Source: Gammaproteobacteria bacterium
Lineage (GTDB): Bacteria; Pseudomonadota; Gammaproteobacteria; Pseudomonadales; Porticoccaceae
DNA: 64,000 nt
Assembly (NCBI GenBank): GCA_016708925.1
Contig: JADJET010000019.1
Location: 1-64,000, forward strand
Direction: 5' to 3'
Part shown: in pieces, positions 57,127-64,000 of the stretch
Layout: every line of letters begins with the position of its first letter
How positions within the stretch are numbered: position 1 is the first letter of the stretch
Translations under genes and position numbers: made by a program
The notes under the pieces: model-generated
Seen by the model: only the letters and a program-made list of their open reading frames with translations
Database searches by the model: none
What the model was told of the DNA's origin: nothing

Positions 57127-58323
57127 CTACCCGACCCTGCCCGCATTGCCCCGCGCGGGCGTCAGCGCAAGCAGCCCAAAGGCCGCCATACTCACCACGC
57201 AGGCCAGCACAAACACCGTGCGGTAGTCAGTGGCGATCACCACATGGCCGAGCACCAGCCCCGCGGCCGACAGCCCCAGATTGAACGCGCCGTTGTAGGC
57301 AGCCATGACCTTGCCGCGCTCGGCGGGGGTGGCGAGATCGATCGCCACCGCATTCAGCGCCGGATAGTAGATGCCCTGCGTCAGCCCCAGCACGGCGCCG
57401 GCGATGAACAGACCAAAATAATCCAGCCAGATCAGCGCCAAGGGCGCGAGCACATAGACCAGCAACATCGCGCGCACCACCCGCAACCGCCCCAGACGAT
57501 CGGCCAGATCGCCGCACAGCACGCGCACCGCAACCGCCGCCACCGCATAGGCGACCAGATAAATCGCGACTTTCTTGATACCGAGCGACAGCGCCCAAGG
57601 CTGGTAAAACGTGAACAGGGTGCCAAACACCCAGCCCACCATGGCCGAGATTATGGTTACCGGCAGCATCCCTGGCCGTCGCAATACGGCGAGCAGGCTC
57701 GTGTGTTGTCCACCTGCCGGGGGCGCATGCCGCTGTTCGTGGATCAAACGCGAAAATACCGCGGCAAGCACCGAGGTGACAGCGGTCGCCGCGAATACCG
57801 TCCTCCAGCCGAAATGCTCCGACGTCCATTCCGCAAAGGCCGGCCCCACCGCGTTGGTGAAAATCATCACCGCGCCGAAAATGCCGAGCGCCTGACCCAG
57901 GCGGGCGGGCGGCGAGAGGTCCGTGGCCAGGGTTGCCACGGCGATATAAAACAGCGTGAAACCGATGCCCTGGAGGATGCGCAGTGCCCAGATCAGTGGC
58001 CCGACGCTATCGACCCACAGAAATCCGGCGCAGGACAGCGCGAGGATCAGACCGCCGGCGGCGGCAAAAACCTTGCGCCCGCGCCGATCGATCTGGCCGC
58101 CGACAAAGGGCACCGTCAGCGCCGATGCCAGCCAGAAAATGGTGGTCACGCTGCCGATGGTGACCGGATCGGCGGCCAGTTCCACCGCCAGAAACTTGGG
58201 CAGCAGAAAATAAGTGGAGAACGACAGGCCGAACAGCGTTGTCACCGCCAGCAGCAGCACAAACTGGGCGCTGAACAGCGATGTTCCCGGCTCAGGTTTG
58301 GAGGGTGATTGCGGGACGGCCAT
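57127..58323 (-). CDS. MFS transporter
   Basis: This inner-membrane major facilitator has about twelve helices in 398 residues, with the motif-A loop GGQIDRRGRKVFAA (about residue 72) and a second half-copy CGDLADRLGRLRVV (about 275). The start ATG 58,323 follows AGAAGAG; the longer frame from 58,536 is not protein-like. The substrate is unknown; the family includes sugar and drug exporters. It is flanked by the inverted-repeat element and recJ. Confidence 0.85.
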   Translation of the reverse strand: MAVPQSPSKPEPGTSLFSAQFVLLLAVTTLFGLSFSTYFLLPKFLAVELAADPVTIGSVTTIFWLASALTVPFVGGQIDRRGRKVFAAAGGLILALSCAGFLWVDSVGPLIWALRILQGIGFTLFYIAVATLATDLSPPARLGQALGIFGAVMIFTNAVGPAFAEWTSEHFGWRTVFAATAVTSVLAAVFSRLIHEQRHAPPAGGQHTSLLAVLRRPGMLPVTIISAMVGWVFGTLFTFYQPWALSLGIKKVAIYLVAYAVAAVAVRVLCGDLADRLGRLRVVRAMLLVYVLAPLALIWLDYFGLFIAGAVLGLTQGIYYPALNAVAIDLATPAERGKVMAAYNGAFNLGLSAAGLVLGHVVIATDYRTVFVLACVVSMAAFGLLALTPARGNAGRVG

Positions 58324-58335
58324 GGGGCTCTTCTG

Positions 58336-58370
58336 GTTGGTGGCGCGATTGTTGGCGTGATGGTTGGCGA
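58336..58370. repeat. short tandem repeats before MFS gene
   Basis: Three imperfect copies of a unit of about 11 bases (GTTGGCGTGAT type) lie just upstream of the MFS start on the minus strand, within its leader. They could be a slippage-prone tract or part of a binding site. The 223 bases between this gene and recJ hold no other gene. Confidence 0.45.
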
Positions 58371-58546
58371 AGTAAATGGCGCAGTGGTTGCCGAAGCCAC
58401 CGGAGCAGGCGGCGACCATGCAACAGTGCGGTGGCAGGCGATGTTGCCGATGGACCGGCGCGCCCGCTCCGCCACTTTGCCACCGATGGCGGGTAATAGC
58501 CGCGCTCCCGGCCGGCGCCATCATCGGTGTCGACACCGCCGCCGGA

Positions 58547-60301
58547 TCAGAGGATGTGCTCGACCAGCAACTGGAGGTTTTCCGCGCCGCGGAAGCGGTT
58601 TACATCGAGCCGATACACGATCCGGATGCACTCGGGCAGTTGCGGCCTTTCTCCGGCGCCAACGGCGTTGAAGGCGATGGCGTCGAGCAGCCGATCGTCA
58701 GCCAGCGGGCTGAGCGTCAGCTTGAGGTGTGTGGTGCCGACCACACGCGCGTCGCGTACCCGAAACTCGCCATGGAAACTGGGCTCGGGAAAATGCTGGC
58801 CCCAGGGACCGGCGGCGCGCAGATGATGGGCATTCTCGATCGTTAATTCAGCGGCGGGCACTTCGCCGTCGTGAAAGATTTCGAGCGCCAGATCCGCAGG
58901 GACAAGCCATTCCCGCACCACGGCGTCGAAGGCGGTGGCGAAGGCGGCGAAGTTCTCGGCGGCCAGCGCCAGTCCGGCGGCGGCAGCGTGGCCGCCGAAG
59001 CGCCCGATCAAATTCGGATGCCGGGCCGCGACCGCATCGAGCGCATCGCGGATGTGCAGTCCGGGTATCGACCGGGCGGAGCCTTTCAGTTCGCCGTTGT
59101 TGCCGTCGGCGAACGCAATCACAGGCCGGTGCACGCGTTCGCGCACCCGCCCCGCCAGCAGCCCGACCACGCCCTGATGCCAGCCGGGATCGTACAGGCA
59201 CAGACCCCAGGGCAGATCCTCGCCAAGCTGCAAGCGCGCGACGTGCTCCGTCGCCTCGCGCTGCATTTGCGCTTCGATAGCGCGCCGGTCGCGGTTCAGT
59301 TCGTCGAGCTGGGCCGCGAGGGAGCGCGCCAACGCAATGTCATCGGCGAGCAAACAGCGGATGCCGAGGCTGATGTCATCGAGGCGACCGGCGGCATTGA
59401 GGCGCGGGCCAGCGGCGAAACCCAGGTCAGCGGCCACCGTGTGGCGATGGTCGCGCCCGGCCACTTCCAGCAGAGCCAGCACCCCGGGGCGACAGCGTCC
59501 GGCGCGAATGCGGCGCAGCCCCTGGTGGACCAGGGTGCGGTTGAGACGATCGAGAGGGACAACGTCGGCCACGGTGCCGAGCGCCACCAGGTCGAGCCAG
59601 TCGGCCATCGCGGGCTCGGCGATGCCCTGCCGCGCAAACCAGTCTTCGGCCTTGAGCCGGCCGCGCAACGCGGCCAGCAGATAGAACATCACGCCGACGC
59701 CCGCCAGTGCCTTGTGGGGAAATCGACACTCCGGCTGGTTGGGATTGACGATCGCGTCGGCCGCCGGCAGCACCCGTCCCGGCAGGTGGTGGTCGGTGAC
59801 CAGCACGCGAATGCCCGCGTCCTGTGCGGCGGCGACCCCGGCGATGCTGGAGATACCGTTGTCCACGGTGATGATCAGGTCGGGGTTGCGGGTTTGCGCC
59901 AGCGCGACGATTTCCGGCGTCAGCCCGTAGCCGTACTCGAAGCGGTTGGGCACCAGAAAATCCACCTGGGCAAAACCCAGGGCGCGCAGGCCAAGCACGG
60001 CGAGCGCGGTGCTGGTGGCGCCATCGGCGTCGAAGTCGCCCACGATGAGCAGCCGCGACTGGCGCTGCAACGCCGCGACCAGCAGTTCCAGCGCGGCCTC
60101 GATGCCGCGCAGGCCGGTGGCCGGGGGAATCCAGCCAAGCTGGAGATCCAGCGCATCCGGGGTCGCGGCACGCGCCGCGTAGATACGGCGCAGCCACTGT
60201 GGAAGATCGTTGCCGAACGCGATTTCGGGGCCGAGCAGCGGCCGCGCCTTCAGCGCGAAGACACGGTCCGGCGCCGGCACCTCAGCCATTGCCGCGACCA
60301 T
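58547..60301 (-). CDS. recJ: single-stranded-DNA exonuclease RecJ
   Basis: RecJ degrades single-stranded DNA 5' to 3' in recombination and mismatch repair. The 584-residue protein has the DHH phosphoesterase motifs VGDFDADGATSTALA (about residue 88), TVDNGISS (about 145) and VTDHHLPG (about 167), the DHHA1 motif RFGGHAAAAGLALA (about 435) and a C-terminal OB fold. It lies 69 bases after thrC on the same strand, as commonly found in this group. Confidence 0.95.
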   Translation of the reverse strand: MVAAMAEVPAPDRVFALKARPLLGPEIAFGNDLPQWLRRIYAARAATPDALDLQLGWIPPATGLRGIEAALELLVAALQRQSRLLIVGDFDADGATSTALAVLGLRALGFAQVDFLVPNRFEYGYGLTPEIVALAQTRNPDLIITVDNGISSIAGVAAAQDAGIRVLVTDHHLPGRVLPAADAIVNPNQPECRFPHKALAGVGVMFYLLAALRGRLKAEDWFARQGIAEPAMADWLDLVALGTVADVVPLDRLNRTLVHQGLRRIRAGRCRPGVLALLEVAGRDHRHTVAADLGFAAGPRLNAAGRLDDISLGIRCLLADDIALARSLAAQLDELNRDRRAIEAQMQREATEHVARLQLGEDLPWGLCLYDPGWHQGVVGLLAGRVRERVHRPVIAFADGNNGELKGSARSIPGLHIRDALDAVAARHPNLIGRFGGHAAAAGLALAAENFAAFATAFDAVVREWLVPADLALEIFHDGEVPAAELTIENAHHLRAAGPWGQHFPEPSFHGEFRVRDARVVGTTHLKLTLSPLADDRLLDAIAFNAVGAGERPQLPECIRIVYRLDVNRFRGAENLQLLVEHIL

Positions 60302-60370
60302 GCCGACCGGGCGTCGCGGCGCACAGGGTCGCGAAGCAACGGTCTGCGCGTGCGTCGGGTACGGTCAGCA

Positions 60371-61768
60371 TCAGGCGGTCAGGTTGTCCGCGATGTGGCG
60401 GTGCAGCGGCGCAAGTTCATTGGGCAACACCTGGTAGCGCTCCGTGCGCGTGAACAGGTCAGCCATGTGCTGGGGCAGCGGCGGTGCGCCCTGATAACCG
60501 GCCTGTTGCACCGCTGCGGGGAATTTGGCCGGATGCGCGGTGGCCAGGCACACCACCGGCGTCTCCAGATCGCGGCGGCAGTGCCGCGCCGCCGCAACGC
60601 CGATGGCGCTGTGGGGATCGAGCAGGTATTCACTGGCCTCGTATTCGGCGCGGATCGTCGCCACGGTGTCCGCGTCGTCCACGCGATGGCTGTGAAACAG
60701 GGTGCGGGCGTGGCCAAGAGCTTTGGAATCCAGGGTCGCCGCACCGGCTTCAAAGCCGGCCATCAGTGCCGCCAGCGCTTGACCATCGCGCTCGTACAGA
60801 TCGAACAGCAAACGCTCGAAGTTGCTGGAAATCATGATGTCCATGCTGGGCGACAGCGTATGCAGCAGCGGGTGGCGGCTGTAGTCGTTGCCGCTGATAC
60901 AGCGGTGCAGGATGTCGTTGGCGTTGGTGGCGATGATGAGCTGCGGCACCGGCAGCCCCATGCGGTGCGCCAGGTAGCCCGCGAAGATGTCTCCGAAATT
61001 CCCGGTCGGCACCGCAAAGCTCACTGGCCGCTGCGGCGCGCCCAGGGCGAGCGCGGCCCAGAAGTAGTAGACGATCTGGGCCATGATCCGCGCCCAGTTG
61101 ATGGAGTTGACCGCCACCAGTTGCCGCCCTGCGGGCAGAAACCCCTGCGCCGAAAAACTCGCCTTCACCAGACGCTGACAGTCGTCGAAATTACCTTCGA
61201 TGGCGATGTTGTGAATGTTGTCGGCCAGCACCGTGGTCATCTGCCGGCGTTGTACGTCCGACACCCGGTTGTGGGGGTGGAGGATGAAAATGTCCAGGTT
61301 GCGGCAGCGGCGGCAACCCTCGATGGCAGCGGACCCGGTATCGCCCGAGGTGGCGCCCAGGATCACCACTTTCTGGCCGCGCCGTTCCAGCAGATGGTCC
61401 AGTAGGTTGCCGAGAAACTGGAGCGCGAAATCCTTGAAGGCGAGCGTCGGGCCGTGGAACAGTTCCAGCACCCATTCGTTGTGGCCGGTCTGCACGAGGG
61501 GCGCAATGGCGCGATGGCGGAAACCACTGTACGACTGCCGGATGATCCGCTCCAGATCGGCGGCCGCCACCTCTTCGCCCACGAAGGGCGCCATCACCCG
61601 CTGCGCGAGCTGGGGATAATCCAGTCCACGCCAGGACGCGATTTCAGCGGCGCTGTAAGAGGGCACCCGCTCGGGCACGAACAGGCCGCCGTCGGGCGCG
61701 AGCCCGGTCAGCACGGCTTCGGTGAACGACTGCGGCGCACAGCCGCCACGGGTGCTGATGTACTTCAT
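60371..61768 (-). CDS. thrC: threonine synthase
   Basis: ThrC converts O-phosphohomoserine to threonine using PLP. The 465-residue protein has the N-terminal STRGG motif, the PLP lysine in LAFKDFALQFLGN (about 108), and GATSGDTGSAAIEG (about 138), the phosphate-binding loop. The length is that of the longer, gram-negative type. It follows hom by 24 bases in a hom-thrC operon. Confidence 0.96.
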   Translation of the reverse strand: MKYISTRGGCAPQSFTEAVLTGLAPDGGLFVPERVPSYSAAEIASWRGLDYPQLAQRVMAPFVGEEVAAADLERIIRQSYSGFRHRAIAPLVQTGHNEWVLELFHGPTLAFKDFALQFLGNLLDHLLERRGQKVVILGATSGDTGSAAIEGCRRCRNLDIFILHPHNRVSDVQRRQMTTVLADNIHNIAIEGNFDDCQRLVKASFSAQGFLPAGRQLVAVNSINWARIMAQIVYYFWAALALGAPQRPVSFAVPTGNFGDIFAGYLAHRMGLPVPQLIIATNANDILHRCISGNDYSRHPLLHTLSPSMDIMISSNFERLLFDLYERDGQALAALMAGFEAGAATLDSKALGHARTLFHSHRVDDADTVATIRAEYEASEYLLDPHSAIGVAAARHCRRDLETPVVCLATAHPAKFPAAVQQAGYQGAPPLPQHMADLFTRTERYQVLPNELAPLHRHIADNLTA

Positions 61769-61792
61769 GGGTGCGTCTCGCGGAACGGTTGC

Positions 61793-63100
61793 TCAGGCAT
61801 CGTCCAGTGCCTCCTTGCGCAGATGGACCACCGGACCGGACACGGATTCGAGCCGCTCAATGGCGCCGATGGCGGCGCGTACTTCGCTCTCCCGGGTGCG
61901 GTTGGTGAGCATGATCAACGGCACATGATCCTGGCCCGGTGCGGGCTCCTTCTGGATGATCGCCTCGATACTGATGCCGTGGGCGCTGAGAATCTGCGCG
62001 AGCTGCGACAGTACCCCGGGCTTGTCGAGGGCCGACACGCGCAGATAGTGCGCGCTTTCGGCAGCCGCGATATCGAGCACTGCGAGCGGCTCGCCGGCGT
62101 CAGGCCCGCCCCCCGGCACCGGCGTGGCGTCGCGGCCACCGCCATCCAGGCGGCGCGCAATATCGAGAATATCGGCGATCACGGCCGAGGCCGTGGGTTC
62201 GGCGCCGGCACCCGGGCCGCAATACAGCGTGGCACCCACGGCGTCGCCTTTTACCATGATGGCATTCATCACGCCGTGCACTTGCGCGATCAGGCTGCGC
62301 TCGGGCACCAGCGTGGGATGCACGCGCAGCTCGATGCCCTCACCATTGCGGCGCGCCACCCCCAGGTGCTTGATGCGGTAGCCGAGCTCGCCCGCATAGA
62401 CCACGTCCTCGGGCTGAATGGCGGTAATGCCCTCGATGTAGACCGCATCCGGGCGCAGCGGCATGCCGAAGGCCAGCGCCGCCAGAATCACCAGTTTGTG
62501 GGCGGCGTCGATACCTTCCACATCGAGAGTGGGATCGGCTTCGGCATAGCCGAGCAATTGCGCCTCCGCCAGCACGTCGGCGAACTGGCGGCCTTTGTCG
62601 CGCATCTCGCTGAGAATGAAATTGCTGGTGCCGTTGATGATGCCGGCCAGCCAGCGGATGCGGTTGGCGGCCAGTCCTTCGCGCAGCGCCTTGATGATGG
62701 GAATGCCGCCGGCGACCGAGGCTTCGTAGGCGACGGTGACGCCGCGCGCGCGCGCCGCGGCAAAAATCTCGTTGCCGCAGGTCGCGATCAGCGCCTTGTT
62801 GGCCGTGACTACCTGCTTGCCATTGGCGATGGCGGTCAGCACCAGTTCCCGCGCCGGCTCGATACCCCCGATCAATTCGACCAGGATATCGACTTCGGGA
62901 TTGGTGGCGACGGCGAAAATATCGCGGGTGAACGGAATGGCGCCGGTATCCGCGTCAGGAACCGCGTTGCGCGCACCGATCTGCACGAGCTCGATCCCGA
63001 CGCCACTGCGGTGGGCCAGCACAGCGGCGTTGCGGGACAATACCCGCACCGTACCGCGGCCGACCGTTCCCAGGCCGCACAAACCGACCTTGACCGGCAT
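61793..63100 (-). CDS. hom: homoserine dehydrogenase
   Basis: Hom reduces aspartate semialdehyde to homoserine for threonine and methionine synthesis. The 435-residue monofunctional enzyme has the NAD(P)-binding GLCGLGTVGRGTV (about 6-18), the substrate region AGIINGTSNFILSEM (about 160), LDVEGIDAAHKLVILA (about 205) and a C-terminal ACT domain (about 355-430) that allows feedback control by threonine. It lies between dsbC and thrC. Confidence 0.96.
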   Translation of the reverse strand: MPVKVGLCGLGTVGRGTVRVLSRNAAVLAHRSGVGIELVQIGARNAVPDADTGAIPFTRDIFAVATNPEVDILVELIGGIEPARELVLTAIANGKQVVTANKALIATCGNEIFAAARARGVTVAYEASVAGGIPIIKALREGLAANRIRWLAGIINGTSNFILSEMRDKGRQFADVLAEAQLLGYAEADPTLDVEGIDAAHKLVILAALAFGMPLRPDAVYIEGITAIQPEDVVYAGELGYRIKHLGVARRNGEGIELRVHPTLVPERSLIAQVHGVMNAIMVKGDAVGATLYCGPGAGAEPTASAVIADILDIARRLDGGGRDATPVPGGGPDAGEPLAVLDIAAAESAHYLRVSALDKPGVLSQLAQILSAHGISIEAIIQKEPAPGQDHVPLIMLTNRTRESEVRAAIGAIERLESVSGPVVHLRKEALDDA

Positions 63101-63140
63101 TCATCGTCCCCCAGAAATGAGCGGCACCCTGCGGCGCCCG

Positions 63141-63914
63141 TTAACGTGCGGGTGACGTCGTGTCCACGCCCAGGATGCTGGCGATATCGGCCACACTGCG
63201 GAAACCGGGAATCAGGGTGCCGTCGCTGAGAATACTGGCCGGCGTACCGTTCACTTCCAATTCCTGTCCAAGCTCGAACTGGGCCGCCACGGGATTATTC
63301 TCACACAGCTTTTCCGGCACATCTTCGCCGTTCTTAAGTCGCGTGAGGGCTTCCTGGCGGTTGTCGGAACACCAGGCGGTAACAGCCTTGCGGTAGGAAC
63401 CCGAACCGAGACCTGCGCGCGGGAATGCCAGGTACCTGACCTCGATGCCCAGGGCATTGAGGTCGGGCACGGCTTGGTGCAGCTTGCGGCAATACCCGCA
63501 ATCGATATCGGTGAATACATTGAGGACCGCTTTGGGTTTGCCCACAGGGGAATACACGATCAGATCGCTGACCGGGATTTCCGCGAGCGCCTGCTTGCGC
63601 TTCCCGACCAGATCCTGCTCGCGCAGGTTCACAAACATGCCGGGGCGCGCCTGATAGAGCGCGCCATCGAAAAAGTATTCGCCGCCTTCACGCACATAGA
63701 GCACCGGCCCGCCGGCCACCTGAACCTCGTAAAACCCCGGGATCGGACTGGGCTTGAGCACCTCATAGCTGAGATCCGGGCGCGCCGCCTGCATCCTGGC
63801 GACAATGGCCTTGGCGATGGCGGGATCGACCGCCGGGGCGGTATCCGCGGCACTCGCCTGAAACGCGACAACCGACAACAGCAGAGCAACACAGGCAGCG
63901 AGAAAATGCTTCAC
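63141..63914 (-). CDS. dsbC: periplasmic disulfide isomerase DsbC
   Basis: DsbC rearranges wrong disulfide bonds in periplasmic proteins. The 257-residue precursor has a signal peptide (KHFLAACVALLLSVVAFQASA), an N-terminal dimerisation domain, and the thioredoxin-like domain with TDIDCGYCRKLH, the CGYC active site. A second cysteine pair (AWCSDN and KLCENN) is structural. It is followed 40 bases later by hom, the same dsbC-hom-thrC-recJ order seen in Pseudomonas and relatives. The 86 bases beyond its start to the window edge should contain its promoter. Confidence 0.94.
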   Translation of the reverse strand: MKHFLAACVALLLSVVAFQASAADTAPAVDPAIAKAIVARMQAARPDLSYEVLKPSPIPGFYEVQVAGGPVLYVREGGEYFFDGALYQARPGMFVNLREQDLVGKRKQALAEIPVSDLIVYSPVGKPKAVLNVFTDIDCGYCRKLHQAVPDLNALGIEVRYLAFPRAGLGSGSYRKAVTAWCSDNRQEALTRLKNGEDVPEKLCENNPVAAQFELGQELEVNGTPASILSDGTLIPGFRSVADIASILGVDTTSPAR

Positions 63915-64000
63915 GGACGGCTCCCGGGAGGTGGGCAGGCAAGGGTGCGGATTATAGCCCCAGCGGGCGGCTGAAAACCCGTTAACGCCACGCTTATCAA

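Noticed and set aside
58871..61405. 844-codon plus-strand open frame opposite recJ and thrC
   Set aside because: It spans two complete minus-strand genes and their gap, so it is a GC-driven shadow.

Overview
The window comes from a high-GC gammaproteobacterium. The evidence is the FabA/FabB pair, a complete mlaFEDCBA operon, prkA-yeaH-spoVR, slyX, and the conserved order dksA-gluQ-pcnB-folK-panB. That order resembles Pseudomonas but without cbrAB, so a lineage near Pseudomonadales or Nevskiales is plausible. The species cannot be named from the sequence. No rRNA, tRNA, CRISPR array or prophage was seen.

Bases 1 to about 8,900 behave differently from the rest. They contain recognisable genes (an ISL3-family transposase, a zinc alcohol dehydrogenase, an LLM-class flavin oxidoreductase, ispB, pgi, a phosphomannomutase/phosphoglucomutase and galU), but every one of them changes reading frame many times. 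From fabA (9,102) onward genes read cleanly. Several of the broken genes are normally essential, so poor sequence accuracy at a contig end is more likely than real decay.

From 9 to 24 kb: fabA-fabB; convergent ssb and cysC below a YajR-like MFS gene; a 2-oxoglutarate oxygenase; the GDP-mannose enzyme manC; uvrA; and the stress-linked prkA-yeaH-spoVR operon, in which yeaH and spoVR each carry one frameshift. From 24 to 37 kb: acetoacetyl-CoA synthetase with a PaaI-type thioesterase, a Rep helicase, then a long minus-strand run from an LEA14-like lipoprotein through slyX, an M15 peptidase, cysE, dgkA, a repeat-bearing hypothetical protein, fumC and mlaFEDCBA (phospholipid transport).

From 37 to 46 kb: htpX behind a good sigma-32-like promoter, a Rieske protein, a SnoaL-like protein, sfsA, an aminotransferase, and then dksA-gluQ, a candidate small RNA and pcnB-folK-deoxynucleoside kinase-panB. 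The candidate RNA has its own promoter, A-rich AAnAAnAA motifs and a strong hairpin. It sits exactly where Pseudomonas keeps crcZ, although cbrA and cbrB are absent. This is the most interesting signal in the window.

From 46 to 64 kb: a BigR/SqrR-like ArsR regulator divergent from a two-gene YeeE/YedE (PmpAB-like) sulfur transporter; an uncharacterised protein paired with an APH-like kinase; a deazaflavin-type nitroreductase homologue; nhaA; a metal-uptake cluster (small His-containing protein, porin-like protein, frameshifted ZnuA, ZnuB, no ATPase) facing a CDF exporter; a 137-bp inverted-repeat element; an MFS transporter; and recJ, thrC, hom and dsbC.
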